From NCBI RefSeq assembly GCF_963678975.1, contig NC_089272.1, positions 21,775,399 to 21,839,398 on the forward strand: a DNA stretch of 64,000 nt, read 5' to 3'. Numbering within the stretch: position 1 is the stretch's first letter; each line of letters begins with the position of its first letter. Below, piece by piece: positions 13,631-25,667 of this stretch. The stretch comes from Dysidea avara (Eukaryota > Porifera > Demospongiae > Dictyoceratida > Dysideidae). Made by a program: the position numbers and the translations under genes. The notes beneath the pieces were generated by a model, which worked only from the letters and a program-made list of their open reading frames with translations, had not been told where the DNA came from and made no database searches.

Positions 13631-16600
13631 ATGATAAATATCAAGCTGATGATTTTCGTAGCTATACTTCTTTCAATACCATGGGCTACTAAAGGTACGT
13701 CTCATGATCATCTTAGCTATATAGCTATAGGAATTTTTATATGCTTTAGTTAGTCAGATTTGTCCCTTTTAAATAAAACTAGATGCAAAGCTAGCTATCC
13801 GGCCGGCTCTATATTGTTGGCACGATCTTACTCGGTCTTCACTGATAACTTTAATTCTGTGTGTTTATAATAGCTACTATACAACTTATATAGGGCAATT
13901 GATGTTGCCGGCACCAGAAAATGTCAGTGCTTGTGTGACATATCAAGGAAACAGAACTTTACTAAATGTGCGATGGCAGGTATGTCAGACTGCACTAAGT
14001 AGATCTTCACATGCAAGTTTTTTTCCATGCATAATACATCCATAAGCTGAAGTAAGATCATTCGTTATGTAACATTTAACTATGTACGTATATCCTTCAA
14101 TTTCCAATGCAAAATTCTAGTCTCTGTTTTAGGAAAAGTTATACAATGCATATACTTCTGCTTATGTATATGCTATGTATATAGCACACAGTAAATGTTA
14201 ATGTTCTTCAACATGCACAGCATAATTCATACACAAATACTGCCTGTATTTATTCCGTCTATATTTCTGTGTTGGAACTACCAGTCCAAAATTTTTACTT
14301 AGACTCACACAAAAAGCAGATCACAGGCCCCAACACTGAATAGCATTGGAGTGTGCATTTAATTATGGATTTGTGGTCTGTTTTGCCTTGGTATAGGGAG
14401 TTATTTGAATTATTTGTTTCAATACTGACTAAAGATGGAGTTAGAATAGGAACACTGTTATTTGCTGTGATGGTTAAATGTATGTAATAACTAATGTGGT
14501 TGTATGTGCTCTATTGTTAATTTTGTTATACAAAACAGGACGCAGCAGTCCACTTTATGTCAAGTGCAGCTCAACACATCATATACTATTCCTCTAGCAA
14601 CTCTGACTTCAGTGACAGTACAATTCAACCACTAGTAAACTCTGCAAACAACATAACTGGAATTGTCATTCCAAATAATCTGGATGGAGAGCAACTTCAA
14701 ATAAGAGTAGTACTTAGAGTTTTTGAAACAGATAGTGATGTCAGCATGACTACAGTACTTGGTAAGTATGCACTTGAATTTATGTATAAATAATACAATA
14801 CTATGCAGAATTCATATTCTAGTAATAGTTGACACTAGATACAGTATATGTAAAAATGTGTAATAACATACAAGGGAAACTCTATCATGCATTGCACCCA
14901 AAAAAGTGCATAATAGGCACAACAATGCCCTTATAATGAGTCAGTCAATGTATGGCTTACACTATGTACTATGCATAATATAATTTCTGTACAGGGATGA
15001 GTCCAATTTACTTGGCTTCTTATGAAGCTGTTAATGTCACTGGAATCCGTACCATTCTGAGACTAGGATTTCAGTTAGCATGTGGACTTGAAGATGTAGT
15101 AATGTGTGTTGTAAACATCACAAACAATAATGTAAGATTTCCTGTCTCTTCGTTAACACATGAGATCACAAATGATACTGACAACAGAAGCAATTTGTTT
15201 GATCCAACAAAAGTGTTTCTAAATTTTCCGAACATCACAATGGGGACAGACTATTTTGTTCATGTACAACTTCTGAATTCTGAAGGGAGACTTATTGGAC
15301 CTGAACATCAGAGGATAATCAACGTGGGAGTTCCTCGCTGTAAGTTCAATAGTCAATTAATATTTTATGGTTTATACATGCAGTTAGCTAATATAAAGTG
15401 TGAATGAACTCATGAAATTTACGATTAATAAATTAAACTATCATACAGCACAGTAGTACTGTGTACTATCATGGAGTTTTGGGCTTACTTGCCCAAAAAT
15501 ATCACTCTAAACTAATCTCACATTATGACAGTTTAGCAGTGTTGATTAGGCATTAATGTCGACCCCAGACCCTTCCAAAAAGTTTCTATGATTTTTTTAT
15601 TATTTAGCTGAATGTTATGCTGACTGACTAACTAATGCCTTCAGCCAAGAGTTTTTACCAATCACAGTATGTATGTACAATACGTACATCATGTACATCA
15701 TGGACTTACTTTCGTCCTCTAATTCTTTTTTGCTGCCAATGCAAGGTGTTGATTCATGACAGCATGATGTAGCTTCTCTGTGGTTATATTGACTTGCTAT
15801 CATGCTTATCAACCATATTTTCCATAGTAGCTGGATTGATTGTAGAGATACTTCTTTGTTTGTAATGTTTTGTATTGGGCAGAATAAAACTGCATAATGG
15901 CCACTTCACTTTTCAGTAATTGATTGTTGCGGCGCACGTCACAGATACAGAATTTAATTTTATGGCATGCCTGGTACCATTCTTTCTTTTAAAGTGGTAT
16001 AGCTAAAAAAGTAATGAAACAAGAGAGGTTGTTGATATACTAATGGACATTTAATCCCAAATTTAGGCATTAAAATTAATGTCCATTAGGATATCTGCAG
16101 GCATAGACACCCTTTCTTGTGTCATTGCTTTTTAGCAATTTCATTTTTTTTTCTTTAATCCCTCCCTTCTACTGTACTTGTGTATATTAATAGATTGAGA
16201 ACAGCAAATCACAGTATAATTATTTTGTATCATCTATTTGATTGTTAAAATTACTGTTAACAATTTCAAATTGTAAAGTTCAGAAAGCATACAGTATATC
16301 GTGTTCAAAGTAATCACCATCACACTACAATTACAGCTGTCAACACAATGCCCATACCACCTCCCACCAGTTCATCTGAAATTGTAACCACCTCAACTGT
16401 CGCTTCCACTACCACTCTGACTGGGTTTACAACGAGTATAACAGTCACTCCAATTGATCTTACAACTAGCACAACAGCTGCTATGACCAATCAAATTGAA
16501 ATTACCCCTACATCTTCAAGTGGTGGTATAGCAACAGGTAACTCTTACCTACATTTTAAACTATTATTACATACAGTACAAACATTTCTCATTGTAGTTA

Positions 16601-16879
16601 TCATATCTATAGTTACCAAATATTACCATTATATGTACGTACTTAGATTCAGATGGCTCTTCCAGTATTGGCATTGCAATCGGTGTTACAATTGGATGCT
16701 TCATACTGCTGGCATTATCGATTACACTGTGTATTGTAATAGTGATAATGAAAAGAAATGAGAAACAGAAAAGTAAGATAAAACTTTTTGCATGTTGAGT
16801 GCAGAGATTACATAATTCTATTTCTACACATTAGAGAAAAGGCCATCACCAAACAGGTATGCACAATGAGATTCAATTC

Positions 16880-16970
<91 letters not shown>

Positions 16971-18503
16971 TGTGTGTGTGAAAGAAAACACATAAAATTA
17001 ATTCTAAACTTGGACATTAATTTGATCATGCTGTTGTTAAAGGGCAAATTGTATTGTATTTCACACTTATGTCAGTGAACCCGTGTAGCTATTAATGTTC
17101 TAAGAAAATATTTTTAATGGCTTTTTTGTAGTGATGATAACTCTGTCCGAGACGAATCCTTTGTTTATGCTAACCGATTTAGCTGTAGCAGTACTTCAAT
17201 GCTTCAAAGCTCTACTACAGATTTAATACAAGCCTGCAATGGGAGACATGCATCAAAAAATCAAAAGCATGACTACAGTTTACCGCCAGATGCTAATTAC
17301 ATCCTTTATGAGGAGACTCCACAAGTACAAATCCCACCAAACAATGCTATACCATCTCATTATGAAACAGCTGAAAACCAAACTACACAGATGAAACCAT
17401 TTCTATTGAATGGACATTATGAAATGTCAAATACTGTAATGTTTGATGCAGCAGTGTTGGAAAACAGTATGACTGTAACTGATTACAGCGAACTTGTTCA
17501 CAATTCTCATCGAAATGGTATGTTTGCATTAAATGCAGGTGGCCATAATTAATTGTTTACAAATGTTTAATGTTTATGCTATCTTAGTTGCAAAGCAAAG
17601 CCATAGCTCAATTCTTGTATGTCTAGCATAATGTACACAATCCCTACACCATATAATGCTCTATGAACACTATATTGCTAGGTAATGATATACCTCCAAC
17701 TCCTATGGGAGGATATGATTATGATCAATTAGACCAATCATTGAGCAATCAGGATACAGTCGGCCCACACTATTATGATCCAGTTGCAAACAACGTTAGC
17801 CAACAACAACAGCAAATAAAACAAAGTTAGTACATACAACAGTAAAAAAGCACATTGATTATGCCATTAATATGAACGTAATATACAGGAGTGTATTTCA
17901 TGATGATGGTGACTTTTGGAAGCAAATACATGTAATTAGTAAACTTACATTGCACAACAACAACAAAAAAAAACTTTATCATTGTGCAAAATGTAGAGCT
18001 ACACTGCAGTATTGTATTGTAGATCAGTTTGTATTAACAGTGTTAATAAACTGAAACTGTAATTGTTTCAAATAGGTGATGGATATACTGAGCTACAAAA
18101 TTCAACCACAGATCATGATCAAAACAAGCCATATCAAGTGCTAACTAACTCCAATATCCACCCAAGACATGTAGTTCATCAGTATGAAGATGTTGATAAT
18201 GACAATGGTACAGATGACATGTATAGAATAGTACACTATCTTATTCTCTTGACTTAGGTAATTATTCAGAGCCATATAAGGGTAAGAAACTACCTCGGCA
18301 TGACTATGATCTTGTGGCAGGTATGCACACACTTACACTTTGTTCAGCTATTAATGGTTTGTTCACACAGGAGATGCAATTCCTCTACCAAAACGACCTT
18401 TTGTCAGGTAGGAATGTTTTCATTCAGTGTAGTTTTATAATACCAATGTTGTTACAGGGAGTACTCAGAACCTCGTGACACACTTAACATATTTATTGAC
18501 TGA
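13631..18503 (+). CDS. Orphan single-pass receptor with FN3-like ectodomain and 14-tyrosine-motif tail (receptor 2)
   Basis: Thirteen exons join in frame: 13631-13694, 13894-13979, 14539-14761, 14995-15339, 16337-16537, 16653-16772, 16835-16856, 17132-17517, 17682-17825, 18076-18207, 18258-18320, 18371-18407, 18458-18503, giving 622 residues. Residues 1-21 are a signal peptide (MINIKLMIFVAILLSIPWA). Residues 22-124 are an FN3-like module (ENVSACVTYQG...LLNVRWQ, then strand-rich sequence ending QIRVVLRVF). Residues 125-239 form a second Cys-containing module with several NxS/T sites, and 240-306 a T/S/P stalk. The helix is at 312-338, followed by KRNEKQK. The tail (about 340-622) holds HDYSLPP, SHYETAE, GHYEMSN, TDYSELV, YDYDQL, YYDPVA, GYTELQ, PYQVL, QYEDVD, NYSEP, HDYDLVA and EYSEP, candidate SH2/PTB sites including ITIM/ITSM-like ones. 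A PPTPM and poly-Q stretch are also present. No kinase or phosphatase domain is seen. It is paralogous to receptor 1; ligand unknown. Confidence 0.8.
15580..15955. repeat. Dispersed repeat, GCCTTCAG family, copy 1
   Basis: Shares blocks with 22725-23170: CTGACTGACT..ATGCCTTCAG, CATGGACTTAC, TTTGCTG..GCAA/GCGAA, and ACTTCACTTTTCAG followed by a GATTG/GATAATTG..GGCGCAC/GGGCACAC end. It lies in the intron between receptor 2 exons 4 and 5. The order of blocks is the same in both copies, so this is an interspersed element with no recognised coding capacity. Confidence 0.6.
16002..16136. mobile_element. MITE of the AAAAAGTANTGAAACAAG family, copy 1
   Basis: Left end GCTAAAAAAGTAATGAAACA mirrors right end TTGTGTCATTGCTTTTTAGC. 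The interior is itself a hairpin (TACTAATGGACATTTAAT versus ATTAATGTCCATTAG). The same end motif recurs at 23266, 27459 and 46416 with different interiors. It is intronic in receptor 2. Confidence 0.7.
16884..16980. repeat. (GT)n microsatellite
   Basis: About 97 bases of GT repeat with a single TA interruption near 16963. It lies in the intron between receptor 2 exons 7 and 8, just after a very short 22 bp exon. Length polymorphism here could affect splicing of that exon. Confidence 0.95.
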
Positions 18504-18589
18504 AATAATTTGTATGTTTTTAACATCATATTGTATGTAACATATCTACTATAGCTATTTATTTTGTGACACTATTATACTGCTGTATA

Positions 18590-18595
18590 AATAAA
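18590..18595 (+). terminator. Polyadenylation signal of receptor 2
   Basis: AATAAA lies 87 bp after the stop codon of receptor 2, in AT-rich 3' sequence. It is the first canonical signal after the stop. Confidence 0.6.
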
Positions 18596-18599
18596 ATTG

Positions 18600-20077
18600 T
18601 ATAGTTACCCTGTGTAAATATCTTGCAGGGGTTGCTATTGTACTTTAATAGTATCACCATCTCCTATAACTATAGTTCAATAGTGACAATAATTCATGCT
18701 ATACAGGTAATTGATTGGAATACCTGTGACACCAGACAAATTGCTTACAGTCTTACAACCACAATGCAATTTGTATGACTGTTTTGACTGACATAATAAA
18801 TATCTTTTGTAAATGGTAGCTACTGTCCTATGTGAGTCCATATGAAAAACTTCTAAGAATTGATCATTCTTCAGATACACCAGCTGTACTAGAAACTGGT
18901 GCACACAGATGGCCAAAATGTTCAGTTAGCTAAAGAATTTATCACCCTAGAAATTCCCAATATGTTTACTCAACAAGGCACTATATAAGATAATCCCTGT
19001 GGCATGTAAAATGGAAGACTATTATATTAAATGCACCAAATGACAAAAAAAAAATTCCAATATTAAACTCCACTTCTGCAGATTAAGTAATCAAGAATTT
19101 AGTTAACCAATGGGTGATATATGTAGAGGTAAGGGCATGTTTGCAGAATAGAAATACTAGAACTAACAAGCATAAAATTATTTGGGAGCAGCTGAAGTGT
19201 CAATGTAAAAAATGCTGACTTGAAGTGACTCAATATCAATGGCTATTTAACACTGGACAGAAGGGAGTATATTTACTACTGTAAGATGTCATAATTATTT
19301 TGGTTCAAGTATAGTACATAGTTCAGACACCTGTTAGGGCTATTATGCCTTTAACACAGTACACCTTACTTTATAAGCTATCACCAAAAACCATTGCACT
19401 AACTCCTCAAACCTATCTTATACATGGCCAGCCCCAAATAGGATGTGGTGATATGGTAGGACTACAAGGCTAAAAATAGAGTCCAGCAGTCTAGTCTGCT
19501 GAAAAATGCCTTTAGGTACAAATGAACTCGAAGGTTTCGCAGCGATACAATATACCATCAGCAAAATTATGTTCTTATACGCTACACAAGACAGTCACTT
19601 TAGCTTGTAGATGCACTCTATACAACTGCTGTAGATTAACAATAATAGGGAACACTTTTTGGTGTTATAAAAGAAATTGACACAGAGGCCAAACTGTGAA
19701 AAGGTACAGCCTTTTAAAAGTTAGAATTACTGCATAAAGTTGTTCAAAGCTTTTTGGCAATGATGACAGCATTGCCACGCAGTATATTTTCACAGAAATT
19801 AGCATATACATCACTCAGTACTTTTCCTTTGGTTTGAAGTCAGACTTGTTTTACTGCAGTGAAGTTACAGAAAATATTTACCGGATTGCTCTCAAATACC
19901 AATTACATTTCATAACTGTTCATTGATGAATATTAAAGATAAAGTTGTACACAAACTGCATTTACAATATGTACACCATGATGAGACAAGTGTGCCATAG
20001 TACGTACAGCACACACAAATGAAATGCACACGCATGAATAGAAAAATCATCATATAAAAAGGTCAGTATTTATAAGT
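18600..20077. other. Intergenic region, no gene recognised
   Basis: AT-rich sequence between the end of receptor 2 and a minus-strand terminal exon. No exon with good frame and splice sites was found on either strand. It may hold the 3' UTR of the minus-strand gene ending at 20078. Confidence 0.4.
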
Positions 20078-20241
20078 TTATGATAAAGTAGCACTGTGTA
20101 ATTTCTGGAGGAACTTCACAATCATGTCACTGGGAAAACAAAATGGGTTGCTGAAGTCATCAGTTACAGTTGGAGGAATGTGCAGAGGCTGATAATAGTA
20201 TTCCAAAAATTGATCATCTTCTTTTAGAGAAAATCTCAAAC
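20078..20241 (-). CDS. Putative terminal coding exon of an unrecognised minus-strand gene
   Basis: On the minus strand an acceptor (GATGTAG before GTTTGAG) opens a 54-codon frame that ends TAA. It begins GLRFSLKEDDQFLEYYYQ and ends FLQKLHSATLS. The sequence is acidic and aromatic and of ordinary coding composition. Upstream on the same strand a LINE fragment fills the intron. The exon starts in phase 1, so earlier exons are needed. The minus-strand first exon at 25668-25988 is a candidate partner, but no joining exons were proven. Product not recognised. Confidence 0.4.
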
Positions 20242-20257
20242 CTACATCAGGAATAGA

Positions 20258-20861
20258 TTGATTGATTTGATTTTTATTAACTTGTGAAATTCACAGGGGA
20301 GAGTAAAAGGTTAAAGAGCCTATAAGAACACCACCAAACAAACAAATAATGACACACAACACAAAAAAAAACATTAACATAACACAAAAAACAAAAAAAA
20401 ACAAGAAGTTATACACATGCGAAATGACTAAGTACAGCAGAACGAAAAACCTTACGTGAATTTACATTACATACAGAAGTTGGTAATTTATTCCACAAGA
20501 AAACTACATGTACAAAAAAGAGTAACGATATGCATTAATCACTGATGATTTAGTCATAAGTGTCCTAGAATGAGATCTTGTGTTGTTACAATTAAATTTG
20601 AAGTGATCATCAAAAGTAATCAAAGTGCAGTGATGCATCAAGTCATACAAAAATAACAATGATATGGTGATGAGCCGTGTGTAAATGGAAGGCCAAGTAA
20701 GTTCAGAAAGGCAGGATCCTGATGATGGTGACCATGTACATGTGAACGTAGAAGGGTTAAAGTGACTCCAGTGAGCAGCTCGATTCTGAATAGATTCAAG
20801 TTGTTTGAGGAACTTATTGTAAAGAGGCAACCAAACCGGATAGCACAATGATTACACTGCA
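20258..20861 (-). mobile_element. LINE (non-LTR retrotransposon) 3' fragment
   Basis: Minus-strand translation gives the C-terminal part of a LINE reverse transcriptase ORF: YPVWLPLYNKFLKQLESIQ, NRAAHW, LTWPSIYTRLITISLLFLYD, and near the end LWNKLPTSVCNVNSRKVFRS before a stop at 20409-20411. These match the usual ESVQRRAAR...LGWPTLEHRR and WNxLP block order of CR1/L2/Jockey-type elements. A 3' tail of AATC repeats lies at 20258-20270. The 5' part is missing, as in typical truncated LINE inserts. A MITE abuts the truncation point at 20862. Confidence 0.75.
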
Positions 20862-21054
20862 CAGTGGACCCTTGGTTATCTGACCCCAATGTGTTTCAAG
20901 CAGTGGTAGTTTAAGTGTTCAGAAGTGAACTGTTCGGATAACTGAAGCACACACATTTAATAGAGCTCTGTTGATATATACCCTAATAGAACATACACTT
21001 ACGGTAGTACAGTCACTTCCAATTTCAGAGAGTTGGATAACTGAGGGTCTACTG
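20862..21054. mobile_element. pogo/Tigger-like MITE, copy 1
   Basis: Ends CAGTGGACCCTTGGTTATCT and its mirror GGATAACTGAGGGTCTACTG. A second copy at 42926-43149 has CAGTGGAACCTCAGTTATCT and the matching right end. The CAGTRGAACCT..GTTATC end type is shared with pogo/Tigger-class elements (established knowledge). The interior contains CCCTAATAGAACATACACTT, a form of the motif recurrent across this window. No transposase. Confidence 0.7.
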
Positions 21055-21640
21055 TATATAATTTCATTGTATACATCTCTTAATAGCTGGCACACATAGC
21101 TTTCATATGCTATGGAAACAAGTGGTGACAGCCCTTATTTATCCTGGACGAGGTATGATGCATACAAGTACATACGGTACCGCCCAAGTCATTTCTTGCG
21201 ATTAAAAACTCTAATTAAAGGGCGTGGCAACCATTTCTCTAGCAAGTCATTATGAAATGGCTGCCATGCTCTTGCTTTTTAATCGTGCGCACTCATGAGA
21301 AACGATGTTGTGCTTGGACAGTACTGTATACGCATGCACAACACTGAAAATGGGATAAATCACTAAGAAACTAGCTGAAATGGAATATACCGTAAGCAAA
21401 CTGCAGTGCACTGAGCAATCATACAGGGCCCTATCCAGTGATACAGAACTTGTAGATGTGAAGGGTGAGGCTGAATCTCTGGTAGCAGGGCAAGTGGAGG
21501 GCAGCCTCCAGTGTCCCAACCAAATCCACCCTCACCCTCCCACCAAGCTGTAGCAGCTTTAGTTTTCATGATATTTAAATTACTTGCACATGCACCTGGA
21601 TTCATGAAATCAGTAATGACAAAAATTGTGTGTGCATGTC

Positions 21641-22106
21641 TGTATGCATGTATGTATGTATGTATGCATGTATGTATGTATGCATGCATGTATGTATGTA
21701 TGTATGTATGTATGTATGTATGTATGTATGTATGTATGTATGTATGTATGTATGTATGTATGTATGTATGTATGTATGTATGTATGTATTACTATGTATG
21801 TATGTATGTATGTATTACTATGTATGTATGTATGTATGTATGTATGTATGTATGTATGTATGTATGTATGTATGTATGTATGTATGTATGTATGTATGTA
21901 TGTATGTATGTATGTATGTATGTATGTATGTATGTATGTATGTATGTATGTATGTATGTATGTATGTATGTATGTATGTATGTATGTATGTATGTATGTA
22001 TGTATGTATGTATGTATGTATGTATGTATGTATGTATGTATGTATGTATGTATGTATGTATGTATGTATGTATGTATGTATGTATGTATGTATGTATGTA
22101 TGTATG
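21641..22106. repeat. (ATGT)n tetranucleotide microsatellite
   Basis: About 460 bases of TATG/ATGT repeat with two interruptions of the form TATTACTATG near 21788 and 21814. Open frames through it on both strands (MYVCMYVC and YIHTYIHT repeats) are artefacts. The tract resumes at about 22508 after a hAT-type insertion. Confidence 0.98.
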
Positions 22107-22107
22107 C

Positions 22108-22507
22108 TAGTGTTGCACCAATAATCGGATTGGTTATTGGAAAAGCCATATATCGGCTGTATTTTTTGTATATCGGTATCGGATTGGCACCTTGATGAAA
22201 AAAGCAGCAGATACAGATATTATGTATGTAATCTGAAACACATGCTCATGATTTTTACAAATGCATCGAGTTGCATTTTCCTGCACTACAATGTTGTTAT
22301 TACTGCTTCACTGTACTGTCAGCTGTTGTTATAGCAATACTGCTGCTATAAACAAGCTAAATTGACCCTTCACAATCAAATTTCTAGTAAAAATTGCTAC
22401 AAGATAGACATGCTGTGCTGTATCGGATCGGCTACGTTTATCAGCTTGAAAATATTATTCAATATCGGTTATCGGAATATCGGCAAAATCTCATATCGGT
22501 GCAAGGT
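22108..22507. mobile_element. hAT-type MITE inserted in the ATGT microsatellite
   Basis: Left end TAGTGTTGCACCAATAATCG; right end ATATCGGTGCAA. The interior is rich in direct and inverted TATCGG motifs near both ends, the usual subterminal repeats of hAT elements. ATGT repeat units flank both sides, so the element inserted into the microsatellite. No transposase frame. Confidence 0.65.
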
Positions 22508-22724
22508 GTATGTATGTATGTATGTATCTGTATGTATCATACAGTACGATAGTACTGTATAGTAGGGACCACAAAGGAGTAGGCATGGCCCACGGGATAA
22601 CATCACCCAAAAACCAGCCTCAATTTTCCTTGACGACAATGAGGCAGTATTGGTTAGGTAAAACTAAGCCCAAACAAGTTTTCAGATCGACCTGAAACGT
22701 TTTCAACAAGTTGCTATGGAATTA

Positions 22725-23170
22725 AAAAAAAATATTTTAAATTATTTAACGGAATTTTCTACTGACTGACTGAGTAAATGACTGACTGATGCCTTCAGAC
22801 AAGCGTAACTCGATAACGACTCTTGATTTTTCACTGTTTGACGTTGCTTCGGCCCAACAGGTGCCTTTTGGCATACCGCAGTACATACAGTGCATTCTTC
22901 ATGGACTTACCAGTGTCCTCCTTTGTGTCCCATTCATCTTTGCTGACAGCGAAAAGTGTTGATTTGGTGGTAGCACGTGATGGCTTCCCTTTGTAACAGA
23001 AAACGTCTGTATTTTTCATAGTGGATATTATGATAGCAGAGGTGCTTTTCAAACAGTTCTTTATTCGAAATGCTGCGTAACGCGTTGAATATAGCTGACA
23101 ACGAAGCATAGTGGATACTTCACTTTTCAGACGATAATTGGGGCACACGGTGCCATTTCAGATGCGGTAT
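22725..23170. repeat. Dispersed repeat, GCCTTCAG family, copy 2
   Basis: Collinear with 15580-15955. The minus strand has a 105-codon open frame (22831-23148), but the other copy does not keep it open, so I treat this as a repeat rather than a gene. AGTAGGGACCA occurs on both sides (about 22562 and 23253), possibly marking outer limits. Confidence 0.55.
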
Positions 23171-23265
23171 GCGTGGGTTCACCAGTCACAATAATTATTT
23201 ACAAAAAACGTTAACAAACAACTACACAGAAAAATTTAGAATTTTCAACTAGAGTAGGGACCATA

Positions 23266-23468
23266 GCACATCGATAAAAAGTACTGAAACAAGCTGGAGT
23301 AGTGCACGATATTAAATCACAATAAAACAATAAGGAGTGTTATAGCCCTACTGTGCTCAAGATACCATAATGGAAATGCACAGTAAGGATATAACACTTC
23401 TTATTGTTTTACTGTGATTTAATATCGTGCACTACTCCAGCTTGTTTCAGTACTTTTTATCAATGTGC
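23266..23468. mobile_element. MITE of the AAAAAGTANTGAAACAAG family, copy 2
   Basis: An almost perfect foldback: GCACATCGATAAAAAGTACT at the left mirrors AGTACTTTTTATCAATGTGC at the right. Inner arms (GCTGGAGTAGTGCACGATAT and complement) continue the stem for about 80 bp. The arms differ from those of copies 1, 3 and 4 although the terminal motif is shared. Confidence 0.75.
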
Positions 23469-24852
23469 CGATTATCTGTGTACTTGTGTATGCATGTGTA
23501 TTGTATTTTGCATGGGAGGATCAAAGCGATGCTGCGTATCGTATTGCTCATAAGCTGCATAACTGTACTGTATGAGTCAAACAGAACAGTTATGCAGCTA
23601 ATTGGGCAAATATAGTACAGTTATGCAGTTAATTGGGCAAATACAGCACACTTGGGCAAATACAGTACAGCTATGCAAAGAATTTGTTTATGGAATGTTA
23701 TGAAAACAACACACTGTAAATCACTAAAACCAGCCAAACTAATCGGGGGTTTAGAAAACCCAGACCAGACCGGACCAGATCAACTTCTTCAAGTAAGCCA
23801 ATTCACACAATAGCTGTAACATACAATTCAGCTATAACATACATTCTTCACCTTGTAACCACTCTGCCAAGAACATAATTAGCTAGCTACGATGGCTCAG
23901 ACTGCAACAGCGATCACGCACGAAACTTCATCTACGATAAAACAACCTAACTAAGCTATAAAATACTTTCTACTATATTTCACTACCCAATCGCTACAAA
24001 GCTACAAGCTCTTTCTGTTGTACTCAACTGTTAGTCACACTAGTAACCGCCTGGATTTATTAAAATCATGATATACAAAGTGAAAGGAACTAAGATAACA
24101 GCAAACCTCTGAATTTATTTCAGTAGTGATGAATGAGTAATGGAGTATTTATAGCTACATGTCAAGGTAAGCTTTAAATAGAACAAAACCTTACTACTCC
24201 AGAAATATATTTCCATTGTTACTATGTAGGGCTGTAACTCCGAAAGCTGTTGGCATACAAGGCTGAAACTTGGGTCAGAGCATACACTTGGCTTAGTAGA
24301 TTATAAATATAGAATATGAAAAATGCGCCATTGTGCTGGGTTTTCGCAGTACCGGTCACATATACTGATGCAAGTGCTGATAAGACATGCGCAAAGGAGT
24401 TGTTTTAAGCCAGGAAATAGCATTTCAGAGAAAGTTAACAGCATTAAAGGAAGATTAAACAAGGTCAGTCACAATCCATATAAACAGCGTGGGCAGCTGC
24501 CACTAAAGTCATAGTAGCCGCCATCGCACAGCTGCTGAAAGTCATAGTATCCTTGGCTATTAACTGGCCGAATACGGTATGCATTAGACAGTGTGTCCCT
24601 TTGAGTTGAAAGGGGAGTGTCCCTTATGTACTGTACTTGTAAAATGAAGAGCTGACTGCCAATTTTCATAAAAAACACCCTAGATGTTCCTTAGCAACAA
24701 AAAGTGATAATGAAGTACAGTACCAAAATAATTAAAAATACATGGAATTAAATTACAACAAATTGCTGTACACTGTATGCATTAAAAAAATACAAATCAA
24801 AACGAAATTGAGTAAATAACAATCTCATAAAACAGGGGACACTATTAAGGTG
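23469..24852. other. Spacer with minor repeats, no gene recognised
   Basis: Contains short tandem units around 23590-23670 (ACAGTTATGCAG..AATTGGGCAAATA repeated about three times). There is no exon with convincing splice sites on either strand, though a minus-strand intron of the 25988 gene may cross it. Confidence 0.4.
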
Positions 24853-24860
24853 GCGATAAA

Positions 24861-25400
24861 CAGTGTTGGGAGTAACGCGTTACGTAATATTATTACTTTT
24901 GTGGTAACCAAGTAATATAACGAAATACGCTATAAAAACAGGTAATATAACTCACTTACAAATGTAACGCGTTACCTAAGTAATATAGTTACTGTAACGA
25001 ATCTAATATTACATAATATTATTACTACAAGTAATGAAGTTATTAATCTCGTTAGTAATCCTTTGAGTAATGCCCAGCCACAACAAAGTAACGAAGCCTA
25101 CTGAATGTACAGTAGCTTATTCACCAGCTTCTTACTTATAACCAAGATTTTCACATTGTGCAACAACACAATCACGTCATGTGATAAGGTGGTAGTTTCA
25201 CACGTGACAGCTTAAGGCTGTGGACACAAAGTAATATAATATGTAATATTATTATAGTTACTTTATTTTTTGGGTAATATCAAGAGTCCATAATATTATT
25301 ATGGACTCTTGGTAATATGTAACTGTAACTAAATAGTTTAGTTGTAAGTAATATGTAATATGTAACTAGTTACTTATAAAAAGTAACTCGCCCAACACTG
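24861..25400. mobile_element. hAT-type MITE with 8-bp target duplication
   Basis: Ends CAGTGTTGGG and CCCAACACTG are perfect inverted repeats. Flanks GCGATAAA (24853-24860) and GCAATAAA (25401-25408) match at 7 of 8 bases, the 8-bp duplication expected of hAT transposition. The interior consists of variants of GTAACGCGTTAC and TAATATTATTAC. Length 540 bp, no coding capacity. Confidence 0.85.
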
Positions 25401-25667
25401 GCAATAAAACAATGAAGCGCACAAGAAGCCATAGCAAATATAGGTGACGTAACATTGTGGTAAATCGGGCAGGGCTAATTAGGTGCTACACCATAATAAA
25501 CTTACCAAGTAAAAACAGCCAAGAATAACAAGTGAGTTGTTAGTGAAAACAATAAGCAGCTGCCGTTACACAGTTCAGGTGGAATGTTACTCACCTTTAC
25601 AACAAATTAACAACCTTGACAACTTGAAAACAAGCACCACTAATAATCATTATTTGTTTTGACTCAC

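Noticed and set aside
16788-17078. Open frames with CVCV or THTH repeats
   Set aside because: Translation of the GT microsatellite in an intron of receptor 2.
21511-22195. Long open frames on both strands (MYVC and YIHT repeats)
   Set aside because: They are translations of the ATGT microsatellite; all frames are open because the repeat has no stops.
22831-23148. 105-residue minus-strand frame
   Set aside because: It lies in a dispersed repeat whose other copy (15580) does not keep the frame.
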